Positions 33,188 to 44,192 of a stretch of 64,000 nucleotides of DNA are shown here, in pieces; within the stretch, counting starts at the first letter, position 1; each line of letters begins with the position of its first letter. The DNA is taken from NCBI GenBank assembly GCA_030770535.1, contig JASVEC010000004.1, positions 930,001 through 994,000 on the forward strand. The letters are read 5' to 3'. Source of the stretch: Batkoa obscura (taxonomy: Eukaryota > Entomophthoromycota > Entomophthoromycetes > Entomophthorales > Batkoaceae). The position numbers and the translations under genes were made by a program. The notes under the pieces were generated by a model. It worked only from the letters and a program-made list of their open reading frames with translations. It was not told the origin of the DNA and did not search any database.

Positions 33188-33785
33188 GCCCAATGTACTT
33201 ATGTTGATTGAATTTTTAGCAATAAAAATAAGTTATCAATAATCAATATATTTTATAAAATTTAATTTTAATTATAATAGAGCAATGAATGTAATAGGTT
33301 ATTTGTTAAAATATTCAACAATATTTTTAAGTTTGAATAAGTAAAACTTGATATAATTACAATTAATAGATTTCTGAGTTTTGATAGGTAAACCAATTTA
33401 ATTATCGATATGACAATATGATATTCCACCACCATACCAGAAACCTTCAAGGAAGGTGGTGGTACAAGATATTATTCCATTCTATCAACCTAAATTCAGT
33501 TTGATTATTAATTGACCCTTTATATAGTAAAATAATAGTTAATTAGTTTTACAGCTTATTAAAATATATATTATATATGTTTCACCTATTTAAAATAAAA
33601 CAACCGTAAGACTCTCCCTAATTAGCTCCCATTTCATATAACCCAGTAATAATATAAGGGAGTTTTACCTAATAGAAAACTTCTCAAAATTTTCCCTTTT
33701 ATTATATTTTTATTATATATATGGATACTTGAAAAATCGATTTGTTTTTATAAAAAAATGTGACATGTATATATATATTGATGTA

Positions 33786-34140
33786 GAGAATTCCAAATTC
33801 ATTTTCGGCATTTTATAAGATAATTAGCGTTTTTTACTGGCTAAATCCAGAAAAGCTAAAAAATTATACTAAAAGGTAAAATTTGGACAAGTGTATATTA
33901 TAATGTAATTAGCCCAAGCAAAGAAAGATTTAAATTAATTAAAAATCAGTTTTTTTAACTAAGAGTTTGATTCTATTCTACATGGGTAACAAAAGAGTTT
34001 GTTTTGATTTTTAGTTTGAAACCTCACACTCATAAATTTCTTAAGCAATGTTTTTTTCAGCTTTTCTGAATTTAGCCAGTAAAAAAGTAAAAAATGCTAA
34101 TTATCTTATAAAATGCCGAAAGTAAATTTGGAATTCTATA
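33786..34140. mobile_element. Foldback element F1
   Basis: Two arms of about 85-90 bp in inverted orientation. The left arm is 33786-33871 (GAATTCCAAATTCATTTTCG... to AAAAGCTAAAAAA). The right arm is 34053-34140 (TTTTTTTCAGCTTTTCTG... to TTTGGAATTC). They flank a loop of about 180 bp. The arms match closely apart from a 9-nt insertion in the right arm. There is no ORF. It could be a foldback-type non-autonomous transposon or an inverted duplication; the family is unknown. Confidence 0.75.
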
Positions 34141-34269
34141 TCTTTTAAAAAATCACAAACTTCGGATGTTTTACATATTAACGTTCTTCGAATTTTTGAA
34201 CTGGCTTAAATGACAGAACCATAAATGTTCCTATTGGATGTGAAATAATAATAAAAACACATCGTTCCC

Positions 34270-34345
34270 ATAGATGAGTTTTTTTGGTTTTATCATACTT
34301 TCTGTTTTTTAAGTGCTATTATTTGAATATAAAAATACACCATAT
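34270..34345 (+). mobile_element. MITE, degenerate
   Basis: GTTTTTTTGGTTTTATCATA and TTTTTTAAGTGCTAT are retained; the right half is mostly lost. Confidence 0.55.
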
Positions 34346-34394
34346 ATAGTTTTATTTACACTAAAAAGTTCAAACGTTTAAGGATTACATTTGA

Positions 34395-34981
34395 AACGTT
34401 ATAATAAATAGCAAAAAAACTGGAAACTTCAAAAAAACTAAACTACTTCCAAAAGTTCGGATTTTGATTTAACTAATAAAGTAAGTCAAAGGATTTCCGA
34501 TTTCCAACAAGCTACCAAAGTTTGATTTTAAGATAACTTAAACTTTCATCGAAACTGAACTGCTTTCAAAAAGTCCAATTTTTTAAGTTTAAGCTTAAAA
34601 CGTAATTTTTAATAAAAACTCAGCTTTCCTTAATGTTGAAGAAAAGAAATAATAAAAAACCAAATTTTCAGTTTTGAACAAGCATATATTTAGTATATCT
34701 TTTTATACAATTTTATATAGTTTTTATTTTGTAATTTTACATTGCGTCAATAATATGTATTTTTTTCAAAATTTTTGTTTGTTAAAAATTAAGCTCAAAC
34801 TCAAAAAATTGAACTTTTTGAAAGCAGTTCCAGTTTCGATGAAAGTTTAAGTTATCTTAAAATCAAACTTTGGTAGCTTGTTGGAAATCGGAAATCCTTT
34901 GACTTACTTTATTAGTTAAATCAAAATCCGGACTTTGGAAGTAGTTGTTTTTTTTGCTAATTATTTGTTATACAAAGTTTA
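34395..34981. mobile_element. Foldback element F2
   Basis: Long inverted repeat. The left arm 34441-34598 (AACTACTTCCAAAAGTTCGG ... AAGCTTAA) pairs with the right arm 34789-34947 (TTAAGCTCAAAC ... GGAAGTAGTT). The arms are about 158 bp and near-identical, with weaker matching out to 34395 and 34981. The loop is about 190 bp and AT-rich. No coding potential. Transcription through it would give a long hairpin RNA. Confidence 0.85.
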
Positions 34982-36435
34982 TCTTGAAACCCCTATTTTA
35001 AAAGGAAATTCTTATAAAACCTATACTCTAATAACAAACATGCTATTAATAGATACATAAAATTGTTTTCTATTGGTAAGCTATTTTGTAAAGTTAGTTT
35101 ATTATAAACTAAGAACTCCAACTAAAATGGTGCTGCATGCACTGCCTATTGACTTAATCATTAATACCATAGAATCAAATTAAAAAATTGTGCAGAAAAT
35201 AAATGTAAATGTGTATCAACATAATAGGGTTGGGTAGTTAAAGAGTTCGAAAATCATTTTGATTAAAAATGTGTAAAATAAAAAAACTCCTGTTTTTGGT
35301 ATGTTTTTATTATAAAGTTCTAAGATATTCGAAGAGTTAAAAAATATTAATCTTTAAGAAATTAAAACACAGAAATTTACTTTTTTGTCACTAGCAAAGT
35401 TGTCCTAACATATGCTATATTTATAAAGTCTTAATTATAACTTTCAATGACAAATAATCCAAACTGATGTTAACTTCAGATGTATCTTAGGATTTTATAA
35501 TGAAATAATGTAAAAAACACATATTTTACTTGCTTTTTCACTTTACAATAGTTAAACATTTTACTAGTTCTATGTTTTTTAAATCAGTGTTTTAATTTTC
35601 CTTATCTCAAAAATAAGAACCAATAAATTAAAACTTTATTCAAATATAATTAACAATTTACAAAAACACATTAGACATTAGGGTCGTTTTTTGTTATTTT
35701 TCAGTACACTTTGCTCGTTTTTTAGTTTTGTCATTTGACTTTTTTCACCTGAATTTAAAAATACAAGGGTTACAAACAATCCTTGAATTCAGATAAAAAA
35801 ATAGCAACAAACTTGAATGAAAGGTGTCTGTCTGAAACATAATAAACGACCTAATACAAAACAAGGCTTATTTTTTTATCTCGCACAATTTTATTCAAGT
35901 AATTTTTGAACTTTTTAAACAAAAATAACGCAAAAACCACTTTTTATTAAAAAACCATCTATCTTTGAATGACTTTTAGATAAAAATAGAAATTTGTTTT
36001 ATATCCAGAAAACTACTTACTTACTTTATAGCAAAAATTAAAATTACAGTATTTTTAAAAAGAGGTTACTAAACATATATTTGAAATTCGTAAATGTCTA
36101 AATTTAAATTAAGTTACAAAAGTAACTAGAAATCAAAATTTGTGTATTTTACGTACATTTTCACTAATCAACTTATGTTGGACTTCTGATTTACCTTTTT
36201 TGGTTTAAGTATTATAAAAAGCTATTTTGTCAGCCTTTTACTTATTAAGTAGCAAACGAAATATCTATTGATATAGATGCAGTTTTTATTTTAAGTTATT
36301 TGTTCATTTTTATGATTGTTGTTAACTAATTAAATCAATTTTAGTTAGCTTTATTAATTTAGTTATAATTATGTAATATTAATTTAAATTTATTTTACTA
36401 TCTTGAATTTTTTGACTTATATTTTATAATTAATA
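34982..36435. other. Unassigned AT-rich spacer
   Basis: About 1.45 kb with no ORF, RNA gene or member of the three repeat families recognised. Confidence 0.5.
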
Positions 36436-36530
36436 TAAAGTGTTTTTTGGTTTCATGACTTTTCCAATTTTTAAAAGCGCTGGTTGAGTGAAAAAATTGC
36501 TAGCTAAATTCTTAAAAAAACATATCTTTA
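36436..36530 (+). mobile_element. MITE, degenerate
   Basis: GTTTTTTGGTTTCATGACTT, AAAAGCGCTGGTTGAGTG and TTGCTAGCTAAATTCTTAAA are kept in the right order. Confidence 0.65.
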
Positions 36531-36689
36531 TATATATTGTCCTAAAGGTTTTGATTTTTAATAGTACTTAATTTTTTTAATAAGATAATTTTTAAATTTA
36601 AGCCTGAATTTATAAAATATAAAACAATTTTGTAAAGCAAAAGAAAAGTGCCTAAAAAACACAATTTTAAGTTATTTTAATATTATAAG

Positions 36690-37440
36690 TACATTATATG
36701 AATATATTACTAAGTTAATAAATAGCTGCATAAGAGAGAGTAATTAGCTTTAAAACTATAAACTAACCATCTTTATATAATGTAAGCAATATAATAGTAG
36801 TTTTTATTTATTATTATAACTACTTGCTCTTTGACTATTTATTAACTCAGCTATCAATAATTTAAGTAATACCAACATTTAATAATTGATTTCTATCATT
36901 TAATGACCTACTTTACTTCCTTAGTAAATATTGAAACTTTTAAACTTTTGTTGTTTTTGTAAAATATAAATTGGGATTAATTCTTTGGTTTTTTTACTTT
37001 TGTTTAACATCTATATTATCTGATGCATATTTATTATCATCACTTTTATTATATCTTAATGAAATAACTAAACTATCAAGTATTATGTAATAATTTTTAT
37101 TTGCTCATTTTTATTTTTATTCATATTTTTAATAATAGGTTGTAATGTTGGTATTTTATTATTATTAATTATTTTTGAATAATCATATTGATTTCTACTT
37201 ACATTAAATCCAAAACTTTTACATTTATTAAAAAAGTATACTGAATCTATAGTTGATAGTAATGTTATTTATTAGTTTTTGTTTCTTGTTTCCTTTAAAG
37301 CATTAACTTTATACATTGCTTGGTTAAGTTTGTTCTTATTATTAATAAATTTTGATAATGTTTCTTTTTTTTATCTTTTTTATTACAAATTTTATAAACT
37401 CTGGGCTATTATGAATAGTTATTAAAACTATTTATAAATA
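36690..37440 (-). mobile_element. DNA transposon A, degraded copy A4
   Basis: Starts in the A 3' non-coding part (ACTAAGTTAATAAATAGCTG...). It jumps at about 37010 to ORF1 sequence in antisense (TCTGATGCATATTTATTATC ... TTCTTGTTTCCTTTAAAGC) up to about 37440. It is heavily mutated, with no open frame and no terminal repeats. Confidence 0.7.
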
Positions 37441-37462
37441 AATTAAATGGTTATTTAAAATA

Positions 37463-37563
37463 TGAGGATGTTTTTTTTGGTTTCATCGCTTTTTCCATTT
37501 TTTAAGCACTATTTGAGTAGAAAGATTGTTAGTAAAATTCTTAAACAAAAAAATACGTCCTCA
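37463..37563 (+). mobile_element. 100-bp MITE
   Basis: TGAGGATGT...ACGTCCTCA with TA on both sides. It lies next to the degraded A4 copy. Confidence 0.85.
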
Positions 37564-37962
37564 TATTCTGGAAGCTTAAAAGTTATTTAATCAATAACAT
37601 TTATTTTAAATAAACCAAATTATTTTTCATTATTTTAGTTTCAATTTTTAGTAGAAATTACAAATTAAATCCCAAATATTATAAAACAATTGATTTTTTG
37701 CCTAATTTTAAATAATTTATATTATGATGTTTTTTATTTGGTTTCATTTGATAGTTTTTGAATTTTAGTTTTAGTTTTAATTAAATTCAAACTTATTTAT
37801 ATATTAAAAAAGACAGCTTATAAAAATAACTCTATTTTTTTGATTTTAAAAAGCTGATTTTTATTAAATGTTTTTAAAATGCCTTATTAAATAAATATTT
37901 TATTAATTAACAAAACTAGTTTCTTGTATTTAGTTTGATTAAAAGCTAATAAAAAGCATATT

Positions 37963-38030
37963 GAGGGGCGTTTTTTTTAGCTTCATCACTTTTTCCACCT
38001 TTTAGGCGCTATTTGAGGGGGGGAAGAAAT
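37963..38030 (+). mobile_element. MITE, truncated
   Basis: Left two-thirds only: GAGGGGCGTTTTTTTTAGC..., TTAGGCGCTATTTGAGG; the right end is lost. Confidence 0.65.
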
Positions 38031-38275
38031 TAATAATAAAATTTTATTAGGTCAATAGATTTTTATATATGATAATTTTTGCAAAGATGAAATTGTAAAA
38101 ATTAGCTTTTTACAGCTTATAATGCCTATATAATTTAGCTAAAAAATTAATTAAGTTAATATTATAATTAAACAAAGTTAATTTAAAGTTAAAGCTAAAG
38201 TAATTAGAGAAGGTTAAAGTTAGAACTAAGGTCAGCTTTATATTTATTTAATTTTTGTTGAAATTTAAGATATCT

Positions 38276-38375
38276 CTGGATGTATTTTTTTGTTTAAGAA
38301 TTTTACTAACAATCTTTCTACTCAAATAGTGCTTAAAAAATGGAAAAAGCGATGAAACCAAAAAAAATACCCTCA
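38276..38375 (-). mobile_element. 100-bp MITE
   Basis: CTGGATGT...ATACCCTCA with a well-kept core; TA follows the element on the right. Confidence 0.75.
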
Positions 38376-38751
38376 TATTTTTAAGCATAATATTAAAATT
38401 ATTTCAGAAAATTTATTTTATTACAAATGCACAAAAACTTGATTTTTTCAATTTTAACAGCTTTATATTAACTTTTATTTATAAGCAAAAATCATTTTTT
38501 AAATTATATTATAATAATATTTTTTATTCAAACTAGTTTAAATTATAGCTACTCTATTTTCTTTTCAGCTTTTTTATATATTATATAAACCTTATAAAGA
38601 TGTGTTTTTTAGCTTTTAAAAATTATCAGATCAAATTAAATTAGTAATAAATAATATCTAAATAAAAAGTAATTTTTTATAATAATAACAATAATAAATA
38701 ATTTAATCATCTTTTTTAATATAGTTTATCTTTTTTTCTGAAATATTAGAG

Positions 38752-38846
38752 GGATGTATTTTCTTATTTATGGGTTTTACTAGTAATTTTTTCACTTAAA
38801 TAGCGCTTGAAAAATGGAAAGTCATGAAACCAAAAAAAACACCTCC
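38752..38846 (-). mobile_element. 100-bp MITE, diverged
   Basis: AGGGATGTATTTTCTTATTT ... AACACCTCCA; slightly shortened core. Confidence 0.7.
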
Positions 38847-39719
38847 ATTATCTATTATCTAATTTAATTTTATTCAATAATTTTAAAGCTTATTTATTTA
38901 GATTTTTTAAAGCCTAGCTTTAACTCAATTTCTACATAACCAGTTTAGTTAAATTATAGTAAAGTTGGGGGCAGTTATATTAGAATAAATTCATTGCTTT
39001 ATAAATCCGATATATTTGATTATTATTAAAGTAAAAAAATTAGTTATAATTTTTATAAGTATTGTTTAATATAAAACAAGTTTTAGCTATAATTCTAAAA
39101 GTAAGTAATTTTAAAAAGCTTGAAATTTATTTTAATAAAGTAAAAAAATAGCTTAAATAAAAAAAACTACTTTAAAAAATATAATTAAACTATAAAAATA
39201 ATTATAAAAAATTATCTTACTATTGTACTGACTTTGAGCATTTATCATTTTGCCAGTTTTTGTTTATTTTTAAAATTTTACAACATACCACAGCTGCTTT
39301 CAAGTTATAAAAGCGTATTTTTTAAAAATTTTATAGTTTTAATAATTATTAGATTATAATTTAAAATATGAGTTTATTAAAACATTAGGATAATTATATC
39401 AGTTCCTTATATAATTTTTGGATTTGTATTAAAAATACCCTAATTCAAATTTAAAAAATATATTACTATAAAGCTAAACTTGCTTTTTATGCCTTTTTTT
39501 ATAAAAAATATTAAAACAAATGTAAACGTTCTTGAAACAATATTATTTCATAAAAAAATGATTAATAATAATGAAGTTTGTAAAAATTAATACAAATAAG
39601 CTTATTTTATTATGTTTAAGCTTCAAATTAGTTATATTATTAAAAATTAAATAAATATGTTTGCAAAAAACATTTTAATAATTTCAAGTATGTTAAGTAA
39701 TAAAGTTTAAAAATTACTG

Positions 39720-39831
39720 AATATAATATAAATAATTTTTTTAAAATAAAACAAAATGTAAGTTTTTATAACTAGGCTTCAAAATAAAATTTTAAAACCT
39801 TTTGATATAATAGGGAAAAATATACTTTATA
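39720..39831 (+). mobile_element. DNA transposon A, copy A5 (left piece, host of A6)
   Basis: Degenerate start of ORF1 (AAAATAAAACAAAATGTAAG..., ATAGGGAAAAATATACTTTA), interrupted by A6 at the TA 39830-39831. It resumes at 43239 with TATAAACACTATAATTTAC. The uninterrupted sequence ACATTATATAAACATTG is present in A1 and A6. Confidence 0.8.
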
Positions 39832-39906
39832 TGGGAGTGTGTCCGAATTAGCTCTTCAGAATTTAACTTAAAGACTTATTTTATTTATTTTATTTTTTTG
39901 ATTATA

Positions 39907-40010
39907 TGAGGATGTTTTTTTTGGTTTCATTATTTTTTCTATCTTTTAAAGCGCGCTATTTAAGTGGAAAGATTGTTAGTAAAATTCTTAAACATAAAAA
40001 TACATCCCCA
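39907..40010 (+). mobile_element. 100-bp MITE with verified empty site
   Basis: TGAGGATGT...ACATCCCCA between ATTATA and TATGTTTGTG. Copies A1 and A9 show the uninterrupted ATTATATGTTTGTG. Confidence 0.9.
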
Positions 40011-40016
40011 TATGTT

Positions 40017-40376
40017 TGTGAAAGTTAGTACTCAGTAATTGGAGTTAGAGGCAGTTCTAGCTTAGTTAACTGGCCGTAAGTCAAAAGGCCTTAGTTTATG
40101 TAGCTAAGATAGACTTAAATCAATAGGAATAGTACGCAATAAGCTACGAGCTATGTAAAATAAATAGAATACACAGGATACTACTGTAAAATCTACGTAA
40201 AATACTATAAGACTTACTGGCTTTATTAAAAGTACAATATTAGGGAGTAATTCAATTAAAAAAGCCTCGAGCTATTATGTTGAAGGATCTCTTTTATACT
40301 CCAATTAGTTTTGTAAACAAGTTAAGTGATTATTATGTGATAATCAATCATAAAGCTGATGAAACGATATTTCACA
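40017..40376 (+). repeat. Element B (solo-LTR-like), short form
   Basis: 360 bp, TGTGAAAG...ATTTCACA, at the same site of A as the copies at 25552 and 55257. Confidence 0.7.
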
Positions 40377-40466
40377 GTGTTTTGTACTTTTTATTAAATG
40401 TTCAATAGATATATAATATATAACTATATAATTATTTGACTTTATTTTTTATTAAAATAAAACAAA

Positions 40467-41201
40467 ATGCAAGCTTTTATAACTAAATTTCGAAATGGAA
40501 TTTCTAAAAACTTTAATACGATAGGGAGAAGCACATTATATAAACATTGTAATTCATTTACATCAATTTTAACAACTATTCACAATAACCCAGAGTTTAT
40601 GGAATTTTATAATAAAACAAAAAAGGGAAAAGAAAAGCTATTAAATTTTACTATTAATAATAACAAACTCAATCAAGCAATGTATAAAATTAGTGCTTTA
40701 AAGGAAACAGGAAATAAAAACCAACAAGTAGCATTATCGACTATAGCTTCAGTATATTCTTTTGATGAATGTAAAAGTTTTGGATTTAATATAAGTAGAA
40801 ATCAATATGGTTATTCAAAAATAATTAATAATAATAAAATACCAACACTACGATCTACTATTAAAAATACAAAAAAAATCAAAGATGAGCAAATCGAGAT
40901 TATTATACAATATTTACTTGATAATTCAACTATTTCATCAAGATTTAGTAAAAAAAATAATGATAATAAATATTCATCAGAGAATATATGTATATTAAAT
41001 AAAAGTAGAAGAATGATATACAGTAGTAAATATTTTAATGATTTAAAAGATAAAGCAGTAGCTAGGTCAACATTTTTCAAATATAAATATATACCAAATA
41101 ATTTTAAAAATCTAGCAAGAAAAACAGATTTATGTAATATATGTGCCCAGTATACAGTTAGAAAAAAGTTATTTGAAAATAAAATAAATACAATAAAGTG
41201 A
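40467..41201 (+). CDS. Transposon A transposase, N-terminal ORF1 (A6)
   Basis: 244 aa, identical to 25992-26726. It is preceded by the same AT-rich leader. It overlaps ORF2 by 4 bases (GTGA), with ORF2 reading from GTG. Confidence 0.75.
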   Translation: MQAFITKFRNGISKNFNTIGRSTLYKHCNSFTSILTTIHNNPEFMEFYNKTKKGKEKLLNFTINNNKLNQAMYKISALKETGNKNQQVALSTIASVYSFDECKSFGFNISRNQYGYSKIINNNKIPTLRSTIKNTKKIKDEQIEIIIQYLLDNSTISSRFSKKNNDNKYSSENICILNKSRRMIYSSKYFNDLKDKAVARSTFFKYKYIPNNFKNLARKTDLCNICAQYTVRKKLFENKINTIK

Positions 41202-41467
41202 CAAAAAATAAAGCAGAGATAGAAGAATCTTTTAATAAAGAAAAAAGGTTATATAAATTACATGAATTTTGTGTTGATACTCGAAAAAACATACTTAATG
41301 AAACTATTAAAAAATTAAATGATAGAAGTTATATAACAATTTTAGACTTTAAACAAAATATGGAAATAGGAACAAAACCAGACTTAATAAATCTAGATCA
41401 TTATAATAAACAAGCTATATCAATATTAAAATTTAGTGTTTTATATTTAAAAATAATAAAACAATAA
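41198..41467 (+). CDS. Transposon A transposase, middle ORF2 (A6)
   Basis: 89 aa, identical to 26723-26992, with the DFKQN motif. It is followed in another frame by the FDYLSETLNHDSAYAGD segment, which is cut by a truncated MITE at 41590. Confidence 0.65.
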   Translation: MTKNKAEIEESFNKEKRLYKLHEFCVDTRKNILNETIKKLNDRSYITILDFKQNMEIGTKPDLINLDHYNKQAISILKFSVLYLKIIKQ

Positions 41468-41589
41468 GCAAAGTTTATTTTGATTATTTATCTGAAACAT
41501 TAAATCATGATTCAGCATATGCAGGAGATTGTTTAATTGGTTTAATATCTAAAGAGCCTTTATTTAAAAAGTTTACAAAAATTAATATA

Positions 41590-41657
41590 TGGAGATGTAT
41601 TTTTTTGTTTAAGGATCTTACTAACAATCTTTCTGCTCAAATAGCGCTTAAAAAATG
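41590..41657 (-). mobile_element. MITE, truncated
   Basis: Left part TGGAGATGTATTTTTTTG... to GCTTAAAAAATG only, then transposase sequence resumes. The same junction appears inverted at 28806-28878. Confidence 0.75.
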
Positions 41658-41704
41658 TAAAAAATAAATAGTAGTTTAAATATTGATCTTAATTTTTTTG
41701 CTGA

Positions 41705-42198
41705 TGTGAAAGCTGATACTCAGTGGTCGGAGTTAAAAGCTACTCTTGCTTAATTAACTTGCCTTGAGTCGAATGGTCTTAGTTTATGTAACTAAGGTAG
41801 ACTTAACTTAATAAGAATAATACGTAATAAGCTACAAATTACGTAAAACAAATATAATGGAAGGTACTACCGTAAAATCTATGTAACATGTTGTCAGAAA
41901 GACTTAGTGACTTTATTAATGATACGTTGTCAGGGAGTAACCCAATTAAAAAAGCCTCAAGTTAGTATGTTGAAGAATCTCTATTATACTCCAACTGGGT
42001 GGCTATATATATGGAACATTATAACAGTTATTCCTTATTATAGTTGCCAAGTATGGACATCAAAACGTGGACAATAAGTTCTTCATGATCAGGTGGTAGC
42101 AAATCTCACAGCAAATCTCACAGCAAATCTATATAAGGAACTCTGAATTGATTATCATATTATAATCAATCCTGGAGCTAATGAAGCGATATTTCGCA
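41705..42198 (+). repeat. Element B (solo-LTR-like), long form
   Basis: 494 bp inserted in the transposase coding region. CTGA is duplicated on both sides; the uninterrupted site TTTGCTGAGCATCATGG is seen in A9. Confidence 0.8.
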
Positions 42199-42299
42199 CT
42201 GAGCATCATGGAGAAAATATAATTGATGGACATTTTGGAAATCTTTTACAGTAGAAAAATAATATTGAAGCATTAGGTAAAATAGAAGATATTGATCAA

Positions 42300-42611
42300 T
42301 TGATTTCAAAATTTGAGATTTTTATTTGTGAACATAATAGAGTTAACAACTCAACTGTCAATAATGGGAAAACAAATATATTTTTTAAAAATTATGAAAG
42401 AAACAAAGATACAAAAAAAATAATAAAAATAATAAAAATACAAGGTATTAAAAGTACTTACATTTTATTAAACGTGGTAATAAACTACACTGTTATCCAG
42501 TATCTGATAGATCAAAAAAAAAACGATATAATTTCAATTAAAGTCATAAAGTTTATAGAAAATAGAAAAATTAAAAGGTCAACCCAACCCCAGCTTATCT
42601 TACAAAAATAA
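42300..42611 (+). pseudogene. Transposon A transposase, C-terminal piece (A6)
   Basis: 103-aa open piece identical to 27857-28168, homologous to the second half of the ORF at 56770-57393 but with its frame shifted before the end. Confidence 0.6.
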
Positions 42612-43238
42612 CTGAAAATTTAAAAGTTTCAATATTTAGTAAGCAAGTAGGTTATTAAATGATAGAAATCAATCATTAAATGTTGATATTACTTAAATTA
42701 ATAATAGCTAAGTTAATAAATAGTCAAAGAGCAAGTAGCTATAATAATAAGTAAAAACTATTATTACACTGCTTGTGTTGCATAGGGATGGTTAATTATA
42801 TAGTTTTGGGGCTAACCATTCCATCCCATGCAGCTATTTATTAACTTAGCGATATATTGATAATGTAATTATAACATTAAAATTATTTATTTATTTGATA
42901 GCAAATCTGCAGTGTTAAATATAAAACAGTTAATAATAAATATTTTTTAATAAAGTTTTATAAAAATATATATTTATTTACATATTACAACTTTGACTAA
43001 TATCACTCTATCTATACAGGCTATATTAGTAAAATCTTTGCTAATCCAGAAATTTATATTAAATTTAATGAAAATTCCGCTAATTAACAATATAAATTAT
43101 AACAAAATAATTTAAAACTGTGTCGGGTACTTTTGGCTTTTAATAAAGATTTTATTTTTATAGAATTTTAAGCAAAGTTTTTAAAATATAAATATTTGAA
43201 AATTGAATAAAAAAATGAAACCAATTCGGACACCCCCA

Positions 43239-43739
43239 TATAAACACTATAATTTACTTATACTAATTTTAACAACTATTTATAACAGCCCAGAGTTTAT
43301 AAAATTTTGTAATAAAATAAAATGAAAAAAAGAAACATAATTAAGTTTATTACTATTGTTAATAAATTTTGATAAAGTGATGTATAAATTTAATGCTTTA
43401 AAGGAAACAGGAAACAAAAACTAATAAATAACATTATTATCAACTATAGATTCAGTATACTTTTTTAATAAATATAAAAGTTTCGGATTTAATATAAATA
43501 AGAATTAATACAATTATTCAAAAATAATTAACAATAATAAATAAAAATAAAAATGAGAAATTAAAATTATTATACGGGGATGTATTTTTTTGTTTAAGAA
43601 TTTTGCTAACAATCTTTCCACTCAAATAGCGCTTAAAAAATGGAAAAAATAATGAAACCAAAAAAAACACCCCCATATAATATTTACTTAATAATTTAAT
43701 TATTTCATCAAGATTTAATAAAAAAAACATATATCTATA
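43239..43739 (+). mobile_element. DNA transposon A, copy A5 (right piece)
   Basis: Continues ORF1 of A5 (TATAAACACTATAATTTAC ... CATCAAGATTTAATAAAAAA), with a MITE at 43575-43675. Coding is destroyed; CAACAAGTAGCA of intact copies reads TAATAAATAACA here. Confidence 0.75.
43575..43675 (-). mobile_element. 100-bp MITE in A5
   Basis: CGGGGATGT...ACACCCCCA inserted at ATTATTATA / TATAATATTTAC. Intact ORF1 (about 26426-26445) reads ATTATTATACAATATTTAC. The A10 copy carries a MITE at the same position (54911). Confidence 0.85.
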
Positions 43740-44099
43740 TAAATATGTTTGAATTGGTTTCATTTTTTATCTGATTTCTAAAAATTTTACATTTTAAAAA
43801 CTTTGCTTAAAATTCTATAAAAATAAAATCTTTATTAAAAACCAAAAGTATTTGACACAGTTTAAATTATTTTATTATAATTTATATTGTAAGTTAGCGA
43901 AAATTCTACTAAATTTAATGGAAACTCCCGGAATAGCAAAGTTTTTACTAATATAACTCATATATTATTGATCTTAACTAAAATTTCAATTAAAAAATAT
44001 TATATATTTTTATTATTATTTTTTATACTTTTTAAAAATTATATTTGTTTTCCTATTATTAATAATTAAAATTTGTTGATTTTATTATATGTAGGTGTT
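43740..44099 (-). mobile_element. DNA transposon A, degraded copy A7 (3' end)
   Basis: The terminus TAAATATGTTTGAATTGG aligns with TGGGGGTGTCCGAATTGG; six of the seven differences are G-to-A or C-to-T. The subterminal part (TTTCATTTTTTATC..., GACACAGTTTAAATTATT) matches the 3' end of A. It fades out near a MITE at 44100. Confidence 0.75.
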
Positions 44100-44192
44100 T
44101 TTTTTTTGGCTTCATTACTTTTTCCATTTTTTAAGCGTTATTTGAGTGGAAAAACTGTTAGTAAAATTCTTAAACACAAAGATATACCCTCA
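44100..44192 (+). mobile_element. 100-bp MITE
   Basis: TGTAGGTGT...ATACCCTCA; TA precedes the left end. Confidence 0.78.

Larger units (their letters stand above)
32300..33785. other. Spacer with two MITEs
   Basis: No gene is seen. Besides MITEs at 32748-32848 and 33090-33187 there is a small stem (CCACCACC / GGTGGTGG) at about 33427-33464 and (TTTTTATTA)-like tracts. The rest is unassigned AT-rich DNA. Confidence 0.5.
37564..39719. other. Spacer with MITE remnants
   Basis: AT-rich, no gene. Contains a truncated MITE (37963-38030) and MITEs at 38276-38375 and 38752-38846. Confidence 0.55.
39832..43238 (+). mobile_element. DNA transposon A, copy A6, nested in A5
   Basis: Both termini are present: TGGGAGTGTGTCCGAATTAG at 39832, and CCAATTCGGACACCCCCA at 43238, with TA on each side (39830-39831 and 43239-43240). 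It carries a MITE (39907-40010), B (40017-40376), intact ORF1 and ORF2, a truncated MITE (41590-41657), a second B (41705-42198) and the C-terminal transposase piece. It is the most recent-looking copy, sharing near-identical 1.4-1.5-kb blocks with A1 and A2. Confidence 0.88.

Noticed and set aside
33427-33464. CCACCACC/GGTGGTGG hairpin as an RNA gene or terminator
   Set aside because: Single short stem with no neighbouring gene end and no family match.
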